Shown here one piece after another: positions 7,948 to 14,824 of a stretch of DNA of 34,688 nt. The translations under genes and the position numbers were made by a program. The stretch is from assembly GCA_045656005.1 (NCBI GenBank), contig JAZOQG010000037.1, forward strand, positions 1 to 34,688, read 5' to 3'. Positions within the stretch are counted from its first letter, which is position 1. The number at the start of each line of letters is the position of its first letter. The stretch is from JAZNQN01 sp045656005 (GTDB lineage Bacteria > Bacillota > Clostridia > UMGS1883 > UMGS1540). The notes under the pieces are model-generated. The model was given only the letters and a program-made list of their open reading frames with translations, had not been told where the DNA came from and did not search any database.

Positions 7948-8820
7948 TTATTTTGCTTTTTTAATTCCGCGAATAACTGTCCACATAGGTGTTGCGATAC
8001 AGATTGAAGAATAAGTACCAACTATAACACCGACGATAATCGGAAGTGCAAATTCACGGATTGAATCAACACCGAGAACGTAAAGTGCCAAAATTGTGAA
8101 AAGAGTTGTAAAAGAAGTGTTAAGTGTTCTTGTAAGAGTTTCGTTAAGACTTCTGTTTGCAATTTCACCAAATTTACTTCTTCTGTCAAGTTTCGCATTT
8201 TCACGGATTTTGTCAAACACAACTATGGTATCATTGATTGAGTAACCAACTATTGTCAAAATAGCTGCAATAAATGATGTGTTTACGGGAATGCGGAAAA
8301 TAGCATATACCGAAAGCATTACCAAAATGTTGTGAATAAGACCGATAACCGCTGAAATACCTGAACGGAAGTTAAATCTTATTGTGATATAGATAAGCAT
8401 AAAGAGTACTGCCCAACCAATTGCCTTAAATGCATCAGCGATAAGCTTTGTGCTTGCAGATGCCGAAACGTTTGTAGCTTCAAGCACAGCGCTCTGCTCA
8501 AGAGAATATTTCTCTTTGATTTTATCTATAATCTGGTCACGTTTTTCAGTTTCCACTTCAAGTGTTGTAATATCAACCTCGGTTTTGTCTGCACCTGACT
8601 TTTGAATCTGAACTGTCTGGTCGCCCAAAACTTCCGAAACTATTGCTTTGATATCTTCATCAGCAAATTCTTTGCCGATGTTTATACGAATGGATGTACC
8701 ACCCTTAAAGTCAAGGTCAAGATTAAGACCGCCAAAAGCGATAAACGCTACAAGTCCTGCAATAATTACAATAGCAGAAGCGATAAAGAATATGTTTTTC
8801 TTACCGATAAAATTAATCAT
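7948..8820 (-). CDS. secF: Protein translocase subunit SecF
   Basis: SecF pairs with SecD in a proton-driven RND-type membrane complex that pulls secreted proteins out of the SecYEG channel. The 290-residue protein has an N-terminal transmembrane segment (about 9-31), the DFKGGTSI motif (37-44), an extracytoplasmic domain (about 45-125) and five C-terminal membrane segments with the signature GYSINDTIVVFDKIREN (192-208). Its ATG lies within the last codons of secD (8-base overlap), and its AGGAGG site is inside the secD coding sequence, which suggests translational coupling. The riboswitch of the ATPase gene starts 17 bases after its stop codon. Confidence 0.97.
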   Translation of the reverse strand: MINFIGKKNIFFIASAIVIIAGLVAFIAFGGLNLDLDFKGGTSIRINIGKEFADEDIKAIVSEVLGDQTVQIQKSGADKTEVDITTLEVETEKRDQIIDKIKEKYSLEQSAVLEATNVSASASTKLIADAFKAIGWAVLFMLIYITIRFNFRSGISAVIGLIHNILVMLSVYAIFRIPVNTSFIAAILTIVGYSINDTIVVFDKIRENAKLDRRSKFGEIANRSLNETLTRTLNTSFTTLFTILALYVLGVDSIREFALPIIVGVIVGTYSSICIATPMWTVIRGIKKAK

Positions 8821-10138
8821 TCTTTACCTCCTCCTTTCTAACGCCGTACATCACGGGGTTTGTAACTCCAAGACCAAGCATAAGCTTAAGCAGGAATTTT
8901 GTGATAAATACTGCTGTAATCATGCTGACTACGATACCGATACCAAGTGTGAGCGCAAAGCCCTGAATAGCACCTGTACCAAATTTCCAGAGAACAACTG
9001 CAGCAATAATTGTTGTGATATTAGCATCAACAATGGCGCTTGTTGCACGTTTAAAGCCTGATTCAACTGCAGCACCTACGCTCTTTCCTGTGCGAAGCTC
9101 TTCTTTAATTCTTTCAAAAATAATAACGTTAGCGTCAACCGCCATACCAATTGAAAGAACTATACCTGCAATACCGGGAAGTGTAAGTGTAGCTGTGAAA
9201 TCTCCCGGCATAAAGTAGCCTGCCATAATGAGTGCTACAAGTGCGATATAGCAAAGCAGTGCAATATCCGCAATAAGACCCGGAAGTCTGTAAATTACGA
9301 GCATGAACAAAAGTACAACTACAATACCGATTAAAGCTGCAAAAAGGCTTGTCTCAAGCGCTTTACTACCAAGTGTCGGACCTACTGCACGAAGCTCACT
9401 TTCTTTAAGTGAGAACGGAAGCTGACCGCTCTGAATCTGGTCTGCAAGAATTTTTGCACTTTCCTCTGTAAAGTTACCTGTTATAATACATGTTTTACTG
9501 TCAATTTTTTCAGAAACACGGGGAGCGGAAATTTCTGTGTCATCAAGCATAATCTTAATGATATTCTCGCCCTCTGTCTTTGTAGCTGCAACCGCAGTTG
9601 CATCTGCAAACTTTTTCTGACCTTCAGCTGTTAATGTAAGCTGAACGTAGTGACCTGTGTCACCTGCGTCATTAAGTTGTCCGTAAGCGCTCTGTGCTTT
9701 TTCAACACCGCTTCCGCCTTCCATAATAACCTCGCCTGCAGCATCGGTAAATTTAAGTACCGCGTCAGCTTTCAAAAGCTGAACTGCAGACTCAGGGTCA
9801 TCAATATCAGGAATTTCAACTCTTATAAATTTTTCAGCCTGTCTTGAAACTACTGCGTCAAAGTAACCCTGACTGTCGAGACGGTTACGGAGAACCTGTT
9901 CTGCTGCATCAAGGTCTGTTGCGCTGGGATTTTCAACGTCGGCTTCAAAAGTAATAATTGAACCTCCAACCAAGTCGAGACCTCTTTTTATACCATCGCT
10001 CTCATCAAGCACCTTTGGAAACTTATACTCTGTACCTGTCAAAGGATTTGTAAGAGTAAAACCAAAGGCAGCGGTATAGATAAGGCCGGCAATAATCAGA
10101 ATGCTGATTATAAGCCCTACAATACTTTTTACCTTCAT
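8813..10138 (-). CDS. secD: Protein translocase subunit SecD
   Basis: SecD is the partner of SecF in post-translocation protein export. From the chosen ATG the protein has 441 residues: a first transmembrane segment (about 8-27), the motif GIKRGLDLVGGSIITFE (49-65), a large extracytoplasmic P1 domain, and five C-terminal membrane segments with the signature VDANVIIFERIKEEL (334-348). The frame stays open 22 codons further upstream. I place the start at 10138 because an AAAGGAGG site lies just before it and because the upstream codons contain the promoter itself (10176-10204). The gene overlaps secF by 8 bases. SecD and SecF are separate proteins here, unlike the fused SecDF of B. subtilis. 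Confidence 0.96.
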   Translation of the reverse strand: MKVKSIVGLIISILIIAGLIYTAAFGFTLTNPLTGTEYKFPKVLDESDGIKRGLDLVGGSIITFEADVENPSATDLDAAEQVLRNRLDSQGYFDAVVSRQAEKFIRVEIPDIDDPESAVQLLKADAVLKFTDAAGEVIMEGGSGVEKAQSAYGQLNDAGDTGHYVQLTLTAEGQKKFADATAVAATKTEGENIIKIMLDDTEISAPRVSEKIDSKTCIITGNFTEESAKILADQIQSGQLPFSLKESELRAVGPTLGSKALETSLFAALIGIVVVLLFMLVIYRLPGLIADIALLCYIALVALIMAGYFMPGDFTATLTLPGIAGIVLSIGMAVDANVIIFERIKEELRTGKSVGAAVESGFKRATSAIVDANITTIIAAVVLWKFGTGAIQGFALTLGIGIVVSMITAVFITKFLLKLMLGLGVTNPVMYGVRKEEVKND

Positions 10139-10164
10139 TTGTCTGAATCCTCCTTTGTTATTAC

Positions 10165-10198
10165 ATAACGTTAATATTATATATCCTAATGACGTTAT
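10165..10198. promoter_or_regulatory. Inverted repeat flanking the secDF -10 box
   Basis: Seven-base arms ATAACGT (10165-10171) and ACGTTAT (10192-10198) lie on either side of the -10 box, with 20 bases between. One arm abuts the -35 box and the other covers the probable transcription start. This is operator-like placement, but the regulator is unknown and chance is possible. Confidence 0.4.
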
Positions 10199-10204
10199 AG
10201 TCAA
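10176..10204 (-). promoter_or_regulatory. sigma-A promoter of secD-secF
   Basis: On the minus strand the -35 box TTGACT (10199-10204) and -10 box TATAAT (10176-10181) are separated by 17 bases, about 38 bases upstream of the secD start. It begins 17 bases after the stop codon of the SCIFF maturase gene. Confidence 0.85.
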
Positions 10205-10220
10205 GCATTTTTTGTAAAAA

Positions 10221-11585
10221 TTACTCGCTGTCCCTTAAAATTGATTCAATTTTAAGTGCTATTGCACATTCAACTCTTTTCTTTTCAAGTTCGCATGCAA
10301 TTTTATATGGCTTGTCCATTCCGCCTGCATAATTCGCCGAGGTTGCAAGACAACCGCCGCTGCAGTAGAACTTCGCCCAGCACTTGCCGCACTCTTCTTT
10401 GGTGTAAACATTGATTTTTGCGTATTCACGGCTTTTTTCCATGTCAATGCTGCCGTCAAGCACGCTTCCCATTTTATACTCTTCCTGACCTACAAACTGA
10501 TGGCAAGGATAAATATCACCCTCGGGAGTTACTGCAACATACTCATGCCCCGCACCGCAGCCTGACATTCTCTTAATTGCACAAGGTCCTCCTTCAAGAT
10601 CAATCATAAAGTGGAAGAAATTAAAACCTTCCCCTTTTTCTTCTCTTTTAAGCATTTCCTCTGCGAGTATGTCATACTGCTCCATTAAAACAGGAAGGTC
10701 ACTTTCGGAAATTGCATAATCAGTAGTATCGGGTGCTACCACAGGCTCTACCGAAATCTGCTTAAAGCCTTCATCTGCAAGATGAAGAACATCTGCCGCA
10801 AAATCAAGATTATGCTTTGTGTAAGTGCCCCTTACATAGTAGTTGTCCTGATTTCGGCTTTCAGCAGTTTCTTTAAATTTCGGCATAATCAAATCATAAC
10901 TTCCCTTGCCGTTTACGGAGGGGCGCATATTGTCATTGACTTCTTTTCTGCCGTCAATACTAAGCACTATGTTTGACATGTTTTTGTTGATGTAGTCAAG
11001 TTTTTCCCTATCAAGCAAAATGCCGTTTGTGGTTATTGTAAAGCGGAAATTTTTTCCGTTTTTCTTTCCCTCTTCCTCGGCATACTCCAAAATCTTACAG
11101 GTTGTATCAAAATTCATAAGCGGCTCGCCGCCAAAAAAGTCTATTTCGATATTTTTGCGTTTTCCTGATGATTTTATAACAAAATCTATGGCTTTTTTGC
11201 CCACTTCAAGGCTCATAAGTCCTTTTGGTCCTGTGTAATCACCCTTATTGGCAAAGCAGTATTTACAGCTTAAATTACAGTCGTGGGCCACATGAAGACA
11301 CATCGCCTTTATAACAGAGTCTTTGTGATAGTTCTCTGCCATCTCCTGGTGCCAGTCTTTTGAAAAAAGCTGACCGCCCTCAATCAGCAAATTTATTTCT
11401 TCAAGGCTTTCCCCGATTTTTTCTTTTGAATATTCTTTTATAAGTGCTTCTGCCTTTTCTTCGCAAAATCTGCCTTCTTCAAAGCAGTCAAGCAATTTAT
11501 AAGATATTTCATCCATCACATGCACACTTCCGCTATTTGTATCAAGCACAATGTACATGCCGAACTTTTCATATTTATGTATCAT
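10221..11585 (-). CDS. scfB: SCIFF peptide maturase, radical SAM/SPASM enzyme
   Basis: The enzyme uses S-adenosylmethionine and Fe-S clusters to make thioether bonds from Cys residues of the SCIFF precursor (ranthipeptide biosynthesis; CteB is the characterised relative). The 454-residue protein has an N-terminal PqqD-like recognition region (about 1-80), a radical SAM core with CNLSCKYC (103-110; Cys103, 107, 110) and the GGEP motif (152-155), and a C-terminal SPASM region with Cys335, 343, 361, 399, 402, 408, 412 and 431 available for auxiliary clusters. It lies 63 bases downstream of the precursor gene. A hairpin between them may lower enzyme output relative to peptide. An AGGTGA site precedes the ATG. 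Family and partner are confident; the exact crosslinks are not known here. Confidence 0.95.
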   Translation of the reverse strand: MIHKYEKFGMYIVLDTNSGSVHVMDEISYKLLDCFEEGRFCEEKAEALIKEYSKEKIGESLEEINLLIEGGQLFSKDWHQEMAENYHKDSVIKAMCLHVAHDCNLSCKYCFANKGDYTGPKGLMSLEVGKKAIDFVIKSSGKRKNIEIDFFGGEPLMNFDTTCKILEYAEEEGKKNGKNFRFTITTNGILLDREKLDYINKNMSNIVLSIDGRKEVNDNMRPSVNGKGSYDLIMPKFKETAESRNQDNYYVRGTYTKHNLDFAADVLHLADEGFKQISVEPVVAPDTTDYAISESDLPVLMEQYDILAEEMLKREEKGEGFNFFHFMIDLEGGPCAIKRMSGCGAGHEYVAVTPEGDIYPCHQFVGQEEYKMGSVLDGSIDMEKSREYAKINVYTKEECGKCWAKFYCSGGCLATSANYAGGMDKPYKIACELEKKRVECAIALKIESILRDSE

Positions 11586-11602
11586 ATTTTCACCTATTTA
11601 AA

Positions 11603-11633
11603 AATAAGGATGCAGCACTACTGCACCCTTATT
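11603..11633 (-). terminator. Intrinsic terminator/attenuator between scfA and scfB
   Basis: On the minus strand AATAAGG-TGCAG pairs with CTGCA-CCTTATT around a five-base loop, with one mismatch, and runs into TTATTTTT. It would end part of the scfA transcripts before the maturase gene. Confidence 0.7.
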
Positions 11634-11648
11634 ACAGTTTTTGTCTTT

Positions 11649-11789
11649 TTATTTATTCTCACATTTCTGGTTTGCTACTGTGCAACTTGTTTTGCAAGCT
11701 GACTGGCAAGATGTCTGACATTCGCCGCAGCCACCTGTTTTTACTGTGTTTTTAAGACAATTTGAAGCTATTGTTTTAATGTGTTTCAT
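11649..11789 (-). CDS. scfA: SCIFF ranthipeptide precursor (six-cysteine peptide)
   Basis: This 46-residue peptide begins MKHIKTIASNCLKN and has a core with Cys21, 24, 28, 32, 36 and 43, ending CTVANQKCENK. The spacing C-x2-C-x3-C-x3-C-x3-C-x6-C and the conserved motifs QTSCQSACKTSC and NQKC identify the SCIFF family (six cysteines in forty-five residues), nearly universal in Clostridia. Cys32 and Thr37 occupy the positions linked by a thioether in the characterised peptide CteA. A seventh cysteine (Cys11) lies in the leader part. An AGAAGGAG site precedes the ATG. A small hairpin (11816-11832) overlaps the end of the upstream membrane protein gene. The mature peptide's role is not settled; regulatory roles have been proposed. 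Confidence 0.97.
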   Translation of the reverse strand: MKHIKTIASNCLKNTVKTGGCGECQTSCQSACKTSCTVANQKCENK

Positions 11790-11829
11790 AATAAATTCTC
11801 CTTCTTTTAATATGTTAAGGCACAAAGCC

Positions 11830-12234
11830 TTACTTTCGTTTCTTTCTGAAATTCACTCCGAAAATCCCGCCCACTACGCTTCCCAGAACGGAAAGCAAAA
11901 ACATCTTCAATGTGTCCCACGATATTCCGAAATCGCCGAAAATTATAAACCCCAGGAAAAGCATAAAAAGAACATACATTCCTCCTGCCAAAAGCCCTGA
12001 AAGCCAACCGCTTCGGCTTCTTTTTCTGCCGCACATAAAGCCTGCCGAAAACACGCTTATAAACGTTGCCGCAGTAATACATGAAGATATAACCTCATCT
12101 GAAACATTTCCGTAAGACACAAAAAGTGTAAGGAGCATAAGTGCCGCTGCAGTTACAAGCATTGCACGCACTACAACTGCAAACGCCACAGTAAAAATAT
12201 TTCCCCCGCCTGACAAAACAGCTTGATTTTTCAT
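11830..12234 (-). CDS. TIGR04086-like small membrane protein
   Basis: This 134-residue protein has four hydrophobic stretches (about 13-40, 46-68, 77-99 and 107-128), a basic loop CGRKRSRSG (68-76) and a basic C-terminus NFRKKRK. Length, topology and position next to yajC fit the TIGR04086/YrzE family of Firmicutes, whose function is unknown. It lies between yajC and the SCIFF precursor, so a link to Sec-dependent export or to SCIFF handling is possible but unproven. Its ribosome binding site GGAGG (12239-12243) is buried in a long hairpin, which suggests controlled translation. Confidence 0.75.
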   Translation of the reverse strand: MKNQAVLSGGGNIFTVAFAVVVRAMLVTAAALMLLTLFVSYGNVSDEVISSCITAATFISVFSAGFMCGRKRSRSGWLSGLLAGGMYVLFMLFLGFIIFGDFGISWDTLKMFLLSVLGSVVGGIFGVNFRKKRK

Positions 12235-12238
12235 AAGC

Positions 12239-12278
12239 CCTCCAAATAGTATTTTTATAAAATACTATTCTGCGGAGG
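12239..12278 (-). promoter_or_regulatory. Hairpin sequestering the ribosome binding site of the TIGR04086-like gene
   Basis: On the minus strand CCTCC (12274-12278) can pair with the Shine-Dalgarno GGAGG (12239-12243). Between them is a perfect 11-base A/T-rich stem, AATAGTATTTT against AAAATACTATT, with a 3-base loop. The site is 4 bases before the ATG. The geometry resembles an RNA thermometer or other translational switch. Confidence 0.55.
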
Positions 12279-12291
12279 AAATTTTTATTAC

Positions 12292-12603
12292 TTATTCGTC
12301 TATTTTTTTGGACTCTTCTTTCTTTGTAACCTCTCTGATAGCCGAGCGTGAAAGCTTTATATAGCTTTTCTCGTTTATAGAACCGGTTTCAAGAACGAGA
12401 GTGTCTTCTTTAAGCTGAGTGATTTTTCCGTAAATTCCTCCGATGGTGACTATCTTATCGCCTACTGCCAAAGATTCAATCATCATTCTGTTTTCTTTCT
12501 CTCTCTTTTTCTGGGGACGGATTAAAAGAAAATAGAAAATTGCAACCATAGCAACAAGGTAGATAACCATTGTGAGCATTGACTGTGTTTCGCTGCCGTT
12601 CAT
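12292..12603 (-). CDS. yajC: Preprotein translocase accessory subunit YajC
   Basis: YajC is a small membrane protein associated with SecDF. From the chosen ATG it has 103 residues with one transmembrane segment (about 9-27), the typical FLLIRPQKKREKE border, and a soluble part with SLAVGDKIVTIGGIYGKI. The frame is open 8 codons further upstream, but AAAGGAG sits 8 bases before the internal ATG at 12603, so I place the start there. A promoter at 12636-12664 supports transcription from this point. It begins the block yajC, membrane protein, scfA, scfB that leads to secD-secF. Confidence 0.95.
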   Translation of the reverse strand: MNGSETQSMLTMVIYLVAMVAIFYFLLIRPQKKREKENRMMIESLAVGDKIVTIGGIYGKITQLKEDTLVLETGSINEKSYIKLSRSAIREVTKKEESKKIDE

Positions 12604-12635
12604 AAAGACATCTCCTTTCATATACATTACATATA

Positions 12636-12664
12636 ATTATACTATTATTTTACATTATTGGCAA
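12636..12664 (-). promoter_or_regulatory. sigma-A promoter of yajC
   Basis: On the minus strand TTGCCA (12659-12664), 17 bases, then TATAAT (12636-12641), about 33 bases before the yajC start codon and just beyond the thiN stop codon. No strong terminator is visible between thiN and this promoter. Confidence 0.7.
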
Positions 12665-12681
12665 GAGTTTTTTGAATTTTT

Positions 12682-13290
12682 TTATCCTATTGATAAAATC
12701 ACAAGCAAATTACCCTTTGAAAAGGAAACTCCTGCATTTTCTTCTATAATTTCATTGCTTACGCAAAGGGAAGAATCGGCAGGAAGGAAAAAGTTTGAAA
12801 GGGGGTATTTCACACCGCTTAAATTCAAATTTTCAACATCCCCGAAAAGAGGGAACAAAGAAAGGTATTTAAAAGTGCCTTTCTGAATTTTTGAGCTTTC
12901 TGTCAGGACAAAAAAGAAGTTTGTGCCGTCATACATTTTGATGTCAATTCCTTTTTTCGCAGTTCTTGCAAGAAGAAGAATATTTGCAAAACTATGGTCA
13001 GCCCTTCCTCCCGTGCCTCCTAAAATCAAAATACTGTCGGCACCTCTTTTTATTGCTTCATCTACTGCTATCTCCGTGTCGGTAACATCTTTTTCTGCAT
13101 TAAACTTTAGTATTTCGCCTTCAAAAGATGGTGCACAACTGTCAAAATCCCCGACATAAAGATGCGGTTTTATTCCGACTTTTTTCGCATTTTCAATACC
13201 CTTGTCCGCGCATATTACAATTTCATAATCTTCGTATATAAAATTATCAGGCGGCAAAAAATTACCGCCTGTGAATATCAGCGCCTTCAT
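12682..13290 (-). CDS. thiN: Thiamine pyrophosphokinase
   Basis: The enzyme transfers pyrophosphate from ATP to thiamine, making the cofactor thiamine pyrophosphate. The 202-residue protein has the family motifs CADKGIENAKKVGIKPHLYVG followed by DFDS near residues 27-51, EKDVTDTEIAVDEA (66-79), and LGGTGGRADHSFANI (90-104). The start ATG overlaps the rpe stop codon as ATGA. It ends the run that includes prkC, rsgA and rpe, a grouping common in Firmicutes. No TPP riboswitch is seen, as expected for an internal operon gene. Confidence 0.93.
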   Translation of the reverse strand: MKALIFTGGNFLPPDNFIYEDYEIVICADKGIENAKKVGIKPHLYVGDFDSCAPSFEGEILKFNAEKDVTDTEIAVDEAIKRGADSILILGGTGGRADHSFANILLLARTAKKGIDIKMYDGTNFFFVLTESSKIQKGTFKYLSLFPLFGDVENLNLSGVKYPLSNFFLPADSSLCVSNEIIEENAGVSFSKGNLLVILSIG

Positions 13291-13931
13291 ATTTTTGTGT
13301 TATGAAGCTCGGCTATTGCTGCTGCAGGGTCTTCGGCATAAAATACTGATGCGCCTGCAACAAGGGTGTTAGCACCTGCACTAATTACCTGTGCCGCATT
13401 TTTAGGACCTATTCCGCCGTCAACCTCAAGGTATGTACCTTCAGGAAGCATAGCTGAAACCTTTTTAATCTTCGGAACCATGCCTTCAATAAATTTCTGT
13501 GCTGTAAAGCCTGGGTTTACTGTCATTACAAGCGCCAAATCTATCATGTCTGCAAGTTCCTCATAAACTACTGCAGGTGTTCCGGGATTTATTGCTACAC
13601 CCGCTTTTATTCCGCAGCTTTTTATGTACTGAACGAGGCGGTGAATATGGTTTGTTGCCTCATAGTGAACTGTGATAAGGTCAGCACCTGCGTCGATATA
13701 AGCATCGACATATTTTTCAGGATTGTCAATCATAAGATGAACATCAAAGAAAAGCTTTGAGTCCTCACGAAGTTTTTTAACCATTCCAGGTCCGAAGGAA
13801 ATGTTCGGAACATAGTGCCCGTCCATAACATCTATATGGAGCATGTCCGCTTTTCCTTCCTCAACTGTTTTAATCTGGTTACGAAGGTCGCCGAAATCTG
13901 CGGCGAGAATTGATGGTGATACATAAATCAT
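13287..13931 (-). CDS. rpe: Ribulose-phosphate 3-epimerase
   Basis: Rpe interconverts ribulose 5-phosphate and xylulose 5-phosphate in the pentose phosphate pathway. The 214-residue TIM barrel has SILAADF (7-13), the metal-binding segment HIDVMDGHYVPNISFGP (32-48), HLMIDNP (65-71), MTVNPGFTAQKFI (136-148) and EVDGGIG (169-175). It lies 2 bases after rsgA and overlaps thiN by 4 bases. The order prpC-prkC-rsgA-rpe-thiN matches the B. subtilis locus. Nothing unusual is seen. Confidence 0.97.
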   Translation of the reverse strand: MIYVSPSILAADFGDLRNQIKTVEEGKADMLHIDVMDGHYVPNISFGPGMVKKLREDSKLFFDVHLMIDNPEKYVDAYIDAGADLITVHYEATNHIHRLVQYIKSCGIKAGVAINPGTPAVVYEELADMIDLALVMTVNPGFTAQKFIEGMVPKIKKVSAMLPEGTYLEVDGGIGPKNAAQVISAGANTLVAGASVFYAEDPAAAIAELHNTKI

Positions 13932-13933
13932 TT

Positions 13934-14812
13934 TTAATTTTCCTTTCTTTCCCAGGGTTTTATCTCCCTTAATTTTTCGTAAAATTCCACATAACTTTCA
14001 TATCTCGATATACTTATTTCCTTATTTTCGAGTGCTTCTCTTACGGCGCATCCTTTTTCTTTCGTATGAGAACAACCAGTAAATTTACATTGTCCCCTGT
14101 AGGGCTCAAATTCTTTGAAATAATTCTCAAGATATTTGGCTTCTATTACCGGAAGGTCTATTTTGCCGAAACCTGGTGTGTCAAGAACATATCCCCCAAA
14201 GGATAATGGCAAAAGTTCCACGTGCCTTGTGGTGTGCTTACCTCTCTGGATTTTCTCGCTTACATTCCCTGTTTCAAGAGAAAAACTGCCGTCAATTAAA
14301 TTTAAAAGACTGCTTTTTCCAACACCCGAATTTCCTGCGAATGCGGAAATATTGTCTTTTAAAAGTGATGAGAGCGCTTCGCCGCCTTCGCCTTTTTCGG
14401 CACTGGTGACGATAGCTTGGTAGCCTGCACTTTGATATATTTTTTTTATTTTTTCTATATTTTCGGGGTCATCTAAGTCACTTTTGTTAATGCAAACGGC
14501 TCCTTTTATCCCTTTTTCTTCAATATAAAGGAGCATGGTGTCAACGAGCCTTAAGTCAACCTTTGGCGAAACCGTGCTGAAAACAACTATCATCTGCGTG
14601 ACATTTGAAACGGGAGGTCTTATAAATTCACAACTGCGTGGCAGAATTTCCACAACACTTCCCAAACTTTCGTCAAGGACTACCCTGTCACCCACCAAGG
14701 GTGTTATTTTTTCCTTGCGAAATCTTCCGCAACCTCTTGTTTCCAGTATATTTCCGTCATCACAGCGGACATAGTAAAATCCGCCTATACCTTTAATTAT
14801 TATGCCTTCCAT
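13934..14812 (-). CDS. rsgA: Ribosome small subunit-dependent GTPase A
   Basis: RsgA is a late 30S assembly factor whose GTPase is stimulated by the small subunit. The 292-residue protein has an N-terminal OB fold (about 1-62) and a circularly permuted GTPase domain in which the G4 motif NKSD (109-112) precedes the P-loop GNSGVGKS (160-167) and the G3 motif DTPGF (211-215). A C-terminal zinc site follows: Cys242, Cys247, His249 and Cys255. It starts 12 bases after prkC. In B. subtilis this protein (CpgA) is a target of the PrkC kinase encoded next to it; the same link is plausible here. Confidence 0.97.
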   Translation of the reverse strand: MEGIIIKGIGGFYYVRCDDGNILETRGCGRFRKEKITPLVGDRVVLDESLGSVVEILPRSCEFIRPPVSNVTQMIVVFSTVSPKVDLRLVDTMLLYIEEKGIKGAVCINKSDLDDPENIEKIKKIYQSAGYQAIVTSAEKGEGGEALSSLLKDNISAFAGNSGVGKSSLLNLIDGSFSLETGNVSEKIQRGKHTTRHVELLPLSFGGYVLDTPGFGKIDLPVIEAKYLENYFKEFEPYRGQCKFTGCSHTKEKGCAVREALENKEISISRYESYVEFYEKLREIKPWERKEN

Positions 14813-14824
14813 ATATCCTCCGGA

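Noticed and set aside
7830..8021. A 63-codon open frame overlapping the 3' end of secF on the same strand
   Set aside because: It has no ribosome binding site, overlaps secF out of frame and runs through the riboswitch and terminator.
10139..10204. 22-codon N-terminal extension of SecD
   Set aside because: It contains the promoter and lacks a ribosome binding site; AAAGGAGG supports the start at 10138.
11807..12082. 91-codon open frame overlapping the TIGR04086-like gene
   Set aside because: It is in another frame of the same strand, is rich in Arg, Lys and Phe with no family resemblance, and lacks a ribosome binding site; the membrane protein frame is the coherent one.
13291..13300. TPP riboswitch before thiN
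   Set aside because: thiN overlaps rpe, leaving no leader, and no TPP aptamer motif is present.
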